Assembly (NCBI GenBank): GCA_024404495.1
Contig: JAKSPT010000016.1
Span: 1 to 61,901, forward strand
Origin: Lachnospiraceae bacterium
GTDB lineage: Bacteria > Bacillota > Clostridia > Oscillospirales > CAG-272
Direction: 5' to 3'
Length of the DNA stretch: 61,901 nt
Position numbers and translations under genes: made by a program. The stretch's first letter is position 1. Every line of letters begins with the position of its first letter. Of this stretch, positions 17,342 to 24,834 are shown in pieces. The notes beneath the pieces are model-generated. The model did no database searches. It saw nothing but the letters and a program-made list of their open reading frames with translations, and was not told where the DNA came from.

Positions 17342-17352
17342 GACGGCATCCG

Positions 17353-17715
17353 TCACATCGGTGTCCCGACCTCGATCAGATTGCCGTCGGGATCGTAAAA
17401 CCGCACGACGCGCTGACCCCATGCGTGCGTCATGGGAGGGTTGACGAATTCCGTTTCCGGGAAAAGCGTTTTCAGCTTTTCATAAAAGGCGTCAACGTCC
17501 TCTTCTTCAAAATACAGTTCGGATGAATTGCTTTTCGACGTCACGTCTTTGCCGAGAAAGCCGCGCCAGTATTTCTCCTCCTGCAGAACGAGCCCGTCCG
17601 AAAGGATCATATTGCCGTCGTTGTCCGCAAGAAGGGTAAGACCGAAAAGACTCTGATAATAGTTCTTTGCTTTTTCGGCGTCTTTTACGACGATCAGAAA
17701 ACCTTTGAATTCCAC
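17353..17715 (-). CDS. VOC (glyoxalase/bleomycin-resistance) family protein
   Basis: A 120-residue protein made of two beta-alpha-beta-beta-beta units, the fold of the vicinal oxygen chelate superfamily: FKGFLIVVKDAEKAKNYYQ at the start and RVVRFYDPDGNLIEVGTPM at the end. The final Glu in NLIEV is the usual metal ligand. Members are glyoxalases, dioxygenases, fosfomycin-type modifying enzymes or drug-binding proteins; which applies here is not shown. It is the last gene of the TetR-headed operon, 14 bases after the acetyltransferase gene, and is followed by the shared terminator. Confidence 0.82.
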   Translation of the reverse strand: MEFKGFLIVVKDAEKAKNYYQSLFGLTLLADNDGNMILSDGLVLQEEKYWRGFLGKDVTSKSNSSELYFEEEDVDAFYEKLKTLFPETEFVNPPMTHAWGQRVVRFYDPDGNLIEVGTPM

Positions 17716-17729
17716 GGTCCGCCTCCGTT

Positions 17730-18308
17730 TTAAGCGTTACGATACATATCGTAAACGACGAATCCGCCGATTCCGTTCAGCGAGCCGGGGAAGGTCTCCA
17801 TACACATCTGACAGCGCGGCTCGGTCATAGGATACCCGCTGACCGGATAGATGCCGTATTCGGACGACGTGCGGAAGCCGACCGTGTTGTAAAAACGGTA
17901 GTTCCCCTCAACGATGATGCCGCGGAAGCCCGCTTTCTTCACTTCTTCGATGCCGAGACGGATCATCGTCGAGCCGATGCCCCGGCGCAGAAGGTCGGCG
18001 TGAACCGACACGGGCGCAAGCATTACGAGATCGGTGTCCTCCGCCCCGCCGTGACCGCCCTGCGGCGTTCTTGACAGCGGAAAGCGGGAGAAGAGAAAAT
18101 GCCCCACGAGCTCCCCGTCAAGCTCCGCGACGAAGGAGAGGGAGGGAATACGGTATTCCGAGTCCCGGATCTCCTCGATCAGCGCGATGATATCCGTGCC
18201 GTCCGAGTAGTCCGTCCCCTCTTTGAAGGAGCGCAGGACGAGGGAAACGATATCTTTATAATCCCCGTGCGTTTCGGGGCGGACGGTCAGTCCTTCGACT
18301 GTTTTCAT
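17730..18308 (-). CDS. GNAT-family N-acetyltransferase
   Basis: A 192-residue acetyltransferase. It has a central strand SFVAELDGELVGHFLFS, the acetyl-CoA loop as LLRRGIGSTMIRLGIEE, and the late strand FRGIIVEGNYRFYNTVGF, the arrangement of YhbS-like enzymes. A Cys-rich CQMC follows. I chose the ATG at 18308 because AAAGGAAGC precedes it; an upstream in-frame ATG at 18332 lies before that site. It sits between the methyltransferase and VOC genes in the TetR-led operon. Substrate unknown. Confidence 0.8.
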   Translation of the reverse strand: MKTVEGLTVRPETHGDYKDIVSLVLRSFKEGTDYSDGTDIIALIEEIRDSEYRIPSLSFVAELDGELVGHFLFSRFPLSRTPQGGHGGAEDTDLVMLAPVSVHADLLRRGIGSTMIRLGIEEVKKAGFRGIIVEGNYRFYNTVGFRTSSEYGIYPVSGYPMTEPRCQMCMETFPGSLNGIGGFVVYDMYRNA

Positions 18309-18378
18309 TTCACAGCTTCCTTTCTGCCGCAAGGATCACTCCCTGCTCGCTTTTTGATGTGCTTCACTCTTTTTCCTG

Positions 18379-19182
18379 TCAGATGTTCTTCGGGAGCCGT
18401 TTCCGGAAGACCGAAAGAAGATGGTTCGTATTGCCGAGCAGCTCACGCTTTTCGGCAAAGGCAAGGTACCAGTCGGCAAACCGGTCAAAATCCCCGTCGG
18501 AGATCGAAAAGCAGGGGTTCCGTTCGGCGAGCTCCAGAAGACCGTCCACGCCCGCCGTCAGGATCCGGTCGACCGGCTTGTTTATAAACAGCCCCTCGAA
18601 TTCGGTCACGTCGTAGCCGGTAAAAAGCTGTTCTTTGAAATGCCTGATCCGATGATCCTCCGTGAAATTCGCCTTCTGTCCCTCCGCCCAGTTGCCGTAA
18701 AAATAATTGGAGTACATGATGGCAAACGCGGAGAGGAAGGCAAAAAAGACGGTTCCGCCCGGCTTCGTGACGCGGATCGCCTCGTCGATCGCGCGGTTCA
18801 CCTCGTCCGCTTCGTACAGATGGTACATCGGGCCGAAGACGAGCGTTACGTCGAAGGTGCCGTCGGCAAAACGGCTGAGGTCTGCGGCGTCGCCCTGATA
18901 AGCGGCGAGATTATTCAGCCCTTTTCCGTTTTCAAGCAGAACGGCGAGATTGCTCTCCACAAGCTCGACCGCGGTGACGTCCATGCCTTCCTTTGCGAGG
19001 GCGATCGAATACCGCCCGGTCCCGGCGCCGACCTCGAGGACCTTGGCGCCCTCCGGGGCGAAGCGGTGGATATACGCCATCGTGGTGCGGAATTCAAGCT
19101 GTCCCTGACGGGATCCGACGAGCCGCACGTCCTCGTCGAACTGACCGTAAAAGCCGTTTAATATCTCTTTTCTCGTATTCAT
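18379..19182 (-). CDS. Class I SAM-dependent methyltransferase
   Basis: A 267-residue soluble enzyme. Motif I is VLEVGAGTGRYS (48-59), the acidic end of the second strand is VTAVEL, and a post-II motif DGTFDVTLVFGPMYHL and TKPGGTVFFAF follow, all typical of Rossmann-type methyltransferases that act on small molecules or proteins. The acceptor is unknown. It begins 20 bases after the small membrane-protein gene and belongs to the same operon. Such stand-alone methyltransferases beside GNAT and VOC genes under a TetR regulator often modify drugs or other foreign compounds, but this is context-based inference. Confidence 0.85.
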   Translation of the reverse strand: MNTRKEILNGFYGQFDEDVRLVGSRQGQLEFRTTMAYIHRFAPEGAKVLEVGAGTGRYSIALAKEGMDVTAVELVESNLAVLLENGKGLNNLAAYQGDAADLSRFADGTFDVTLVFGPMYHLYEADEVNRAIDEAIRVTKPGGTVFFAFLSAFAIMYSNYFYGNWAEGQKANFTEDHRIRHFKEQLFTGYDVTEFEGLFINKPVDRILTAGVDGLLELAERNPCFSISDGDFDRFADWYLAFAEKRELLGNTNHLLSVFRKRLPKNI

Positions 19183-19202
19183 CGTTTTCTTCCTTCCGCT
19201 TT

Positions 19203-19478
19203 TTACGGATTATCTCCGCTGTTATCGTTTTTTTCGATCATGGAACCGACGGCGAAGCCGGCGAGCATCCCGAGCGTGAGCCCGATGCCGGTATTGCCGA
19301 GGGAAGTCCCGATCGCCGTGCCGAAGCACATTCCGAGCGCGATCCCCTCGGAAGAGAAGGTGTCTTTCTTTTCGGCGTTCTTTTTCTTTGCCGCGCTTTG
19401 GGCAAAAAAGATCGCGAGCAGCAGCCCGATGCAGATCCACGGCAGCGCCGCTGAAAGAAAATCCGGAACGTTTTTCAT
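19203..19478 (-). CDS. Small membrane protein with glycine-zipper-like segment
   Basis: A 91-residue protein. A first hydrophobic span (about 9-28) is followed by a Lys-rich loop and a second hydrophobic part (about 46-80) rich in Gly spaced every three or four residues (ALGMCFGTAIGTSLG and on), as in glycine zippers. The charged end is acidic. It overlaps the TetR stop codon by four bases (19475-19478), so it is translated with it. I do not recognise a named family. A membrane role linked to the TetR response is possible but unproven. Confidence 0.7.
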   Translation of the reverse strand: MKNVPDFLSAALPWICIGLLLAIFFAQSAAKKKNAEKKDTFSSEGIALGMCFGTAIGTSLGNTGIGLTLGMLAGFAVGSMIEKNDNSGDNP

Positions 19479-20089
19479 GGTTTTTCGTTGCTCCCTTCGT
19501 TCGCGCGGTAGGTTCCGATAAAGTGACGGATGAACGCCTCGAGCTGCTCCACGATCTCCGGTTCCTTTTCCGGTTCTCTGTCGCAGAGGTGGACGAGCGC
19601 CGTGATCGGGGCGGTGTAGGCAAACGCGAGCATACCGGGGTCCCCGTTTTTCAGGATGCCTTTCCGCATCATTTCCGCAAAAATCTTTTCGTAGATGTCC
19701 TTCGTACCGGTCAGAAAGTGCAGGGTGGCGAGACGGCGCGTCCTTTCGTCGTGGAACTGCTCGGTGAGCAGAAGCCGCCGCGTGAGGATCACTTTTTCGT
19801 CGTGCAGCGTGAAATCCAGCATCCGCATCGTCATCGCAAGAAGCCCTTCACAGGTCTCCGGCGCGGGCGGGGTGTTCTCCGGAGAACCGAAATGAGCGGC
19901 GTAATAGGCTTCCATCCGGTCGATGACGGCGCCGCGGATGTCTTCCTTGCTCTGATAGTGCTTGTAAAGCGCCGACTTGCTCAATCCCATTCCCGCCGCG
20001 AGATCGCGCAGGTTGGTGCCTTTATAGCCGTTTTCCGCGAAGCTGACGAGTGCCGCGTCGAGTATTTTTTCCTTCGTCGTGTTTTCCAT
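19475..20089 (-). CDS. TetR/AcrR-family transcriptional repressor
   Basis: A 204-residue regulator. The N-terminal DNA-binding domain is typical: KILDAALVSFAENGYKGTN then LRDLAAGMGLSKSALYKHY, with the recognition helix about 33-46. The C-terminal ligand-binding part is helical. It heads a five-gene operon (regulator, small membrane protein, methyltransferase, acetyltransferase, VOC protein). A perfect palindrome fills the spacer of its promoter, and a near copy lies just downstream, strong signs of autorepression relieved by a ligand. GGAGG precedes the ATG. Confidence 0.93.
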   Translation of the reverse strand: MENTTKEKILDAALVSFAENGYKGTNLRDLAAGMGLSKSALYKHYQSKEDIRGAVIDRMEAYYAAHFGSPENTPPAPETCEGLLAMTMRMLDFTLHDEKVILTRRLLLTEQFHDERTRRLATLHFLTGTKDIYEKIFAEMMRKGILKNGDPGMLAFAYTAPITALVHLCDREPEKEPEIVEQLEAFIRHFIGTYRANEGSNEKP

Positions 20090-20110
20090 CTTTTCCTCCG
20101 TCCGAGTGGG

Positions 20111-20126
20111 GTGACCGATTGGACAC
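20111..20126. promoter_or_regulatory. Second, imperfect TetR operator
   Basis: GTGACCGATTGGACAC differs from the perfect operator consensus GTGACCGTTTGGTCAC at two positions. It lies just downstream of the expected transcription start of tetR. Confidence 0.6.
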
Positions 20127-20131
20127 CTTCT

Positions 20132-20160
20132 ATTATAGTGACCAAACGGTCACTTGTCAA
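20132..20160 (-). promoter_or_regulatory. TetR operon promoter with operator in the spacer
   Basis: On the complement: TTGACA (20155-20160), 17-base spacer, TATAAT (20132-20137). The spacer bases 20138-20153 are a perfect inverted repeat, GTGACC-GTTT-GGTCAC, exactly where a bound TetR dimer would block RNA polymerase. Confidence 0.88.
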
Positions 20161-20178
20161 GAGGCTTTGGGAACAAAT

Positions 20179-20226
20179 CAAAAAACGCCTGCCGGAAAGA
20201 GTGTTTTCTCTCTTCCGGCAGACGCC
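20179..20226 (-). terminator. Rho-independent terminator of six-hairpin glycosidase gene
   Basis: Stem GGCGTCTGCCGGAAGAGAG paired with CTCTTTCCGGCAGGCG on the minus strand, followed by six T. Confidence 0.85.
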
Positions 20227-20245
20227 TTGCACGATACCGATCTGC

Positions 20246-20273
20246 CATTTTCAATTATCAATTTTCAATTCCC
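20246..20273. repeat. Heptamer array at the 3' end of the glycosidase gene
   Basis: Units on the plus strand CATTTTC, AATTATC, AATTTTC, AATTCCC. The stop codon of the minus-strand gene (20251-20253) and its last residues (Leu-Lys-Ile-Asp-Asn) are encoded by the array. Confidence 0.7.
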
Positions 20274-22008
20274 TGTACTGTCCGTCGAGGAAGATCCGTT
20301 CCAACCGGACGGACGGGAGGCAGGCGGGGAGGGAAGGGCGCAGGGTAAAGCCCTCCCGGTCAAAGCCGATGCCGAAGATGCCGTCGGTGACGATACGGCA
20401 GAAGAGGGCACTTTCGGCGCTGAGATGACGGCGGTTGCCCTCCGGGTACGCCTCGACGGCGTAGGGAACGTGATCCCCGAGAAGGCGGGTTGAGGCAAAT
20501 TCCTTCAGCTTTTTCCAGCCGTTTTCCGCGTCGCCCATCCGGAAGAGGGAGGCGATATAGTAGAGCGCACTGCGGTCCCAGAGGATCGTTTCCCCCTCGG
20601 TCGAACGGCAGCTTCCGCCTTCCCAGAGAAGATCGGAGATCGCGTCGGCGGTGCCGCGGGCGCGGTCGGTGATCCCCATATAGACCGGGAGGCAGTTCCA
20701 CGCGCGGACGGCTTCGCACCCGGCGTGATAATGATAGGTTTCGTACCCGGAAACCGTCCCGCAGAAGCGGGCTTCGATCCCCCGGCGTACCCGCTCTCTT
20801 GCCTCTTCAAAGCGCGCGGGGTCTTTTCCCATTCTGTAAAGCAGGGTGACGTAGTGACCGAGCCCGCCGTAGGAGAGGGAAGAGGTGTTCAGATTGATGC
20901 CCGAGGAAATGCGGTTTTCCAGCTCGTCGGTGTCCGAAACGACGGCGCCGTCCTCCCCGATATGGGAAAGGACCCACTCCGCGCAAAAGGAAAGGAGTTT
21001 TTCCTGCCCTTCGTCGGGGAGATCGCCCCGCGCGAGCAGAAAGCGGGAAAGACCGTACAATATCATCGAGGCGTCGCCCCGGTCGCCCGCGCCGTTCCAG
21101 TAATCGTGCCCGGAAGCAATGATACTGCTCGGGATCGGGATGCCGGCGGAATTGATATAGGGCTCGTACCAGCGGTAGGAGGTCTTTGCGGCCTCCTTTT
21201 CTTTTTCGTCTCCGGTGAAGGCAAACCACGGCGCGGCGTATTCGCATTCGTCGTTGCACCAGACGGCGGCGTAGTATGCCATGCCGCCGGGGCAGTGGAT
21301 CAGCCCCCGCTCGGTACGGAAAAGGCTTTCCCCGGCGCGGAGCTTCGCGAAGGCAAACATCGTGTCGATCAGTTCGTCCCCGGTATGGAGGACAACTTCG
21401 GAAAGAAGCTCCGAAACGCGCTTTTCTCTGCTTCCGCGCGGGTCGGGCTCAAAGGCGAAGGGCTCGTTTCCGTACCGCGCCGCGTAGGCGAACAGAACCG
21501 TGCGCTCTTCTCCCGGCGCGACCGGGGAAGCGGGAAGGGAGGCGTACCGCGCGAAGGAAACGACGCCCTCGCAGACGAGTTTCGTTTCGAAAACCGTTTT
21601 TTCTTCGTAATGAAGCGGAAACGGTTCGCTTCCGCCGTTTTTTACCGTGATCTCCTCGAAAAAGGTCTGTTCCCCGACCGAGGGATAGAACCGGCGGGTG
21701 ATCTCTGCCTCTCCGACCGCGGAAAAAAACGAAAGGACACCGTCGAAGCGTACGCGCACGAAACGCTCCGGCGTGTCAAAGGTCAGCGGCGGCTCGGTAC
21801 AGGACGTAAAATACGACCCGAAGGTGTCGTTCGGGCGGCAGCGGACGAGCGGGAAGCAGAAACGGCGGTCAAAAAACGGCTCTCCGTTCTTTACCCCGTA
21901 GGTGATGACGGCGGCGGTCTTTTCCCCCGCCATTTCAATGTGATCGGAATGCCCCTCAAACTGCTCCGAGGCGATCGCCCGCCCCGGCTCTTCGATATAC
22001 CAGCGCAT
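20251..22008 (-). CDS. Six-hairpin (alpha/alpha barrel) glycosidase-like protein
   Basis: A 585-residue soluble protein without signal peptide. The first 200 residues are beta-rich. From about 215 the sequence looks like an (alpha/alpha)6 barrel of the GH63/78/94/95 kind, with LIHCPGGMAYYAAVWCNDE, SYRWYEPYINSAG, a Gly-rich SGHDYWNGAGDRGD turn with acidic residues, and YHYHAGCEAVRAWNCLP. I cannot name the exact family or the catalytic pair. Own promoter at 22051-22079 and own terminator. The last residues come from a heptamer array, so the natural C-terminus may differ between relatives. Likely acts on oligosaccharides inside the cell. Confidence 0.65.
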   Translation of the reverse strand: MRWYIEEPGRAIASEQFEGHSDHIEMAGEKTAAVITYGVKNGEPFFDRRFCFPLVRCRPNDTFGSYFTSCTEPPLTFDTPERFVRVRFDGVLSFFSAVGEAEITRRFYPSVGEQTFFEEITVKNGGSEPFPLHYEEKTVFETKLVCEGVVSFARYASLPASPVAPGEERTVLFAYAARYGNEPFAFEPDPRGSREKRVSELLSEVVLHTGDELIDTMFAFAKLRAGESLFRTERGLIHCPGGMAYYAAVWCNDECEYAAPWFAFTGDEKEKEAAKTSYRWYEPYINSAGIPIPSSIIASGHDYWNGAGDRGDASMILYGLSRFLLARGDLPDEGQEKLLSFCAEWVLSHIGEDGAVVSDTDELENRISSGINLNTSSLSYGGLGHYVTLLYRMGKDPARFEEARERVRRGIEARFCGTVSGYETYHYHAGCEAVRAWNCLPVYMGITDRARGTADAISDLLWEGGSCRSTEGETILWDRSALYYIASLFRMGDAENGWKKLKEFASTRLLGDHVPYAVEAYPEGNRRHLSAESALFCRIVTDGIFGIGFDREGFTLRPSLPACLPSVRLERIFLDGQYRELKIDN

Positions 22009-22050
22009 CGTTTCCTCCCCGCGCTCCCGCGCGTTTCATACGGATATCAT

Positions 22051-22079
22051 ATTGTACCATGTTTCTTTCCCCTTGTCCA
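22051..22079 (-). promoter_or_regulatory. Sigma-A promoter of six-hairpin glycosidase gene
   Basis: On the complement: TGGACA (22074-22079), 17-base spacer, TACAAT (22051-22056) preceded by TGG. Confidence 0.75.
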
Positions 22080-22086
22080 TAGGGGG

Positions 22087-22115
22087 TTGATTTTTTTCTT
22101 TCCGCGTGGTAAAAT
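22087..22115 (+). promoter_or_regulatory. Sigma-A promoter of GTPase-nuclease gene
   Basis: TTGATT (22087-22092), 17-base spacer, TAAAAT (22110-22115) preceded by TGG. The start of transcription leaves a leader of about 25 bases with GGAGGG before the ATG. Confidence 0.75.
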
Positions 22116-22146
22116 ATTGTGAAGAAATCTGTCGGAGGGAAACGCC

Positions 22147-24801
22147 ATGCCTTTGCCGAACCGCGCAGTCGGGATCCTCGCGCACGTTGACGCGGGAAAA
22201 ACGACGCTTGCCGAAGCAATTTTATATCTCACCGGCAAAACCCGCAAAGTCGGCAGGGTCGATCACGGGGACACCGTGCTCGACACGCACGAGCTGGAAA
22301 AAGAGCGCGGGATCACGATCTTTTCCAAGGAGGCGGCGATCGACCTGCCGCGCGGAAGCGTGACCCTGCTCGATACGCCCGGGCACGTTGATTTTTCGGC
22401 GGAGGCGGAGCGCGTTCTGCCGATCCTCGACGCCGCGATCCTCGTTCTGAGCGGCACGGAGGGCGTGCAGGCGCACACCGAAACGCTGTGGAGGCTGCTC
22501 GCGAAATACCGCGTTCCCGTCCTGATTTTCGTTTCCAAGAACGACCTGACCGGGTTTGACCGGGAGAAGGTGCTTTCCGACCTCGCTTCCCGCCTCTCCG
22601 ACGCCTGCCTCGATCTTGCGGACGCGGATTTCGACGAGCGCGCGGCGATGACGGACGAAACCGCGCTCGACGAATATCTGTCCTCCGGAACGCTTTCGGA
22701 GGAGACGAAAGCGGCACTTTTCGGGGAGCGCAAGCTGTTTCCGGTCTGCTTCGGCAGCGGGCTGAAGCTGGACGGCGTGAAAGAGCTGCTCGATACCGTC
22801 GACGCCCTCGTCCGTCCCTCGGTTTCCGACACTTCGGGGGATTTTTCCGCGCGCGTTTTCAAGATCACGCACGACAAAAACGGCACGAAGGAGACCCATC
22901 TGCGGGTCACCGGGGGTACGCTGACCGCAAGGCAGACCGTCGTTCTGCGCGATCTGACCGAGACCGAACGGGAAGAAAAGATCACGTCGATCCGAATCCT
23001 TTCGGGGGAAAAGTCGGTTCAGGTCGATGCCGCGCCCGCCGGAGCCGTGGTCTCGGTGACCGGACCGGAATACACCTTTGCCGGGCAGGGGATCGGTCCC
23101 GGGGAGGAAAACGGGCGCGCCGTGCTGGAGCCGGTTCTGAACTATAAGGTCGTTCTGCCGCGCGAGGTCGATCCGCGCCTCTTTTTCGCCAAACTCCGTA
23201 CGCTCGAAGAAGAAGAACCCTCCCTTTCGCTCTCGTGGAACGAACGGTTCGGGGAGATCCACGCCCAACTGATGGGAAAAATTCAATGTGAGGTGCTTTC
23301 GGCGCTCGTTGCCGAGCGGTTCGGGACCGAGATCTCCTTTGCGGACGGGCGCATCCTCTACCGCGAAACGGTCACCGGCGTCGCCGAGGGTGTCGGACAT
23401 TTTGAGCCGCTCCGGCACTACGCCGAGGTCCATCTGCTGATCGAACCGCTGCCCGCCGGGTCGGGGCTCGTCCTTGCGACCAAAGCCGATACCGACTATC
23501 TGGAGGGAAGCTGGCAGCGCCTCATCCTTTCGCATCTGACCGAAAAGAAGCACCGCGGGGTGCTGATCGGCGCGCCGCTGACCGACGCGAAGATCACTCT
23601 TGTCTCGGGACGGTCGCACATCAAGCACACGCAGAGCGGCGACTTCCGCGAGGCGGCGTGCCGCGCCGTCAGGCAGGGGCTGATGAATCTGTACGCGGCG
23701 GGAAAGACCGTTCTGCTTGAACCGTGGTACGCCTTCCGGATCGAGCTCCCGCGGGAAAACGTGGGGCGCGCGATCTCCGACCTCATCCTCCGTTCCGGGG
23801 AGGCAAGGGAGGAGGAGGGAAGCGGAGCGAATCCTTCGGGGACCGATTTTGCCGTGCTGACCGGGCGGGTCCCGGTCTCGACCTTTGCGGATTATCCGAT
23901 CGAGCTGAACGCCTACACGCACGGAAAGGGAAGAGTTTTTCTGCGCGTGGAGGGCTATTTTCCCTGCCACGACGCCGAAAGAGTGATCGCCGAGGCGGCT
24001 TACGATCCGACGGCGGACCTTGCCAACACGCCGGATTCGGTGTTCTGCACGCACGGCGCGGGCTTCGTCGTTCCGTGGCAGGACGTGCCGCGCTATATGC
24101 ACCTCGCCGCCGCGCTGACCGAAAAGAAGGAAGAGGCGCCTCTGACCGCCGCAAAACCGCGCGAGCTGCGGGGCAACATCAAGGCGGACGATAAGGAACT
24201 GGAAGCGATCATGGAGCGGGAATTCGGTCCGATCCGAAGAAAATCCTACGGCGAACTGCGGAAGATCACCGCGAAGGAAAAGGAACCCGTTCCGGACGTC
24301 CCCGTGCGGCCCTCCGCTTCGTTGTATCTCGTGGACGGCTACAACGTCATCCACGCGTGGGAGGAGCTTGCCGCCCTCGCCGAGACCGATCTCGCGCAGG
24401 CACGTGAAAAGCTCCTCGACCTCCTTGCCGGGGATCACGGCTTTACCGGGCGGGAGACCGTCGTCGTTTTCGATGCCTATATGACGAAGGGGAACGCCGA
24501 GGTCTCCGACCGCGACGGGCTGACCGTGGTCTATACGAAGGAGGGCGAGCTTGCCGACGTCTTTCTTTCCCGTCTGACCGAACGGATCGGAAAGAACGAA
24601 AAGGTCCGCGTCGTTACCTCGGACGGGCTGATCCAGCTCGGCGCGCTTTCCGCCGGGGTGCTCCGCCTTTCGGCGCGCGAGTTCCGCGAGGAAATCCTTT
24701 CCTCCGGAGAAGCGATCCGCGCCGTGCTTGCGAAGATCGCGGAGGAGAACGAAAAGAAGAAAAAGACGATCGGGATTAAAGTCTTAAGTCAGAAGTCTTA
24801 A
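22147..24801 (+). CDS. TetM/EF-G-like translational GTPase fused to a YacP/Rae1-like NYN nuclease domain
   Basis: An 884-residue fusion. Residues 1 to about 650 are an elongation-factor-G-type GTPase closest to TetM/TetO ribosome-protection proteins: G1 AHVDAGKTT (12-20), switch region ERGIT, G3 DTPGH (76-80), G4 SKND (about 130-133), then domains II-V. From about 728 the sequence is a YacP-type NYN domain: LVDGYNVIHAWEELA, VVVFDAY, a GELADVFLSRLTERI acidic segment, and VRVVTSDGLIQ. In Bacillus subtilis YacP (Rae1) enters the ribosomal A site and cuts mRNA there. A single chain could thus bind the ribosome through the GTPase and cut or clear stalled mRNA (inference). The C-terminal Val-Leu-Ser-Gln-Lys-Ser is encoded by a heptamer array. 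Confidence 0.88.
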   Translation: MPLPNRAVGILAHVDAGKTTLAEAILYLTGKTRKVGRVDHGDTVLDTHELEKERGITIFSKEAAIDLPRGSVTLLDTPGHVDFSAEAERVLPILDAAILVLSGTEGVQAHTETLWRLLAKYRVPVLIFVSKNDLTGFDREKVLSDLASRLSDACLDLADADFDERAAMTDETALDEYLSSGTLSEETKAALFGERKLFPVCFGSGLKLDGVKELLDTVDALVRPSVSDTSGDFSARVFKITHDKNGTKETHLRVTGGTLTARQTVVLRDLTETEREEKITSIRILSGEKSVQVDAAPAGAVVSVTGPEYTFAGQGIGPGEENGRAVLEPVLNYKVVLPREVDPRLFFAKLRTLEEEEPSLSLSWNERFGEIHAQLMGKIQCEVLSALVAERFGTEISFADGRILYRETVTGVAEGVGHFEPLRHYAEVHLLIEPLPAGSGLVLATKADTDYLEGSWQRLILSHLTEKKHRGVLIGAPLTDAKITLVSGRSHIKHTQSGDFREAACRAVRQGLMNLYAAGKTVLLEPWYAFRIELPRENVGRAISDLILRSGEAREEEGSGANPSGTDFAVLTGRVPVSTFADYPIELNAYTHGKGRVFLRVEGYFPCHDAERVIAEAAYDPTADLANTPDSVFCTHGAGFVVPWQDVPRYMHLAAALTEKKEEAPLTAAKPRELRGNIKADDKELEAIMEREFGPIRRKSYGELRKITAKEKEPVPDVPVRPSASLYLVDGYNVIHAWEELAALAETDLAQAREKLLDLLAGDHGFTGRETVVVFDAYMTKGNAEVSDRDGLTVVYTKEGELADVFLSRLTERIGKNEKVRVVTSDGLIQLGALSAGVLRLSAREFREEILSSGEAIRAVLAKIAEENEKKKKTIGIKVLSQKS

Positions 24802-24815
24802 GGCTTTAGACTCCT
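24774..24815. repeat. Heptamer array at the 3' end of the GTPase-nuclease gene
   Basis: Units GATTAAA, GTCTTAA, GTCAGAA, GTCTTAA, GGCTTTA, GACTCCT in unbroken 7-base phase. The stop codon TAA (24799-24801) is the end of the fourth unit. Confidence 0.75.
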
Positions 24816-24834
24816 CAAAAGGAATGAAACGAAA

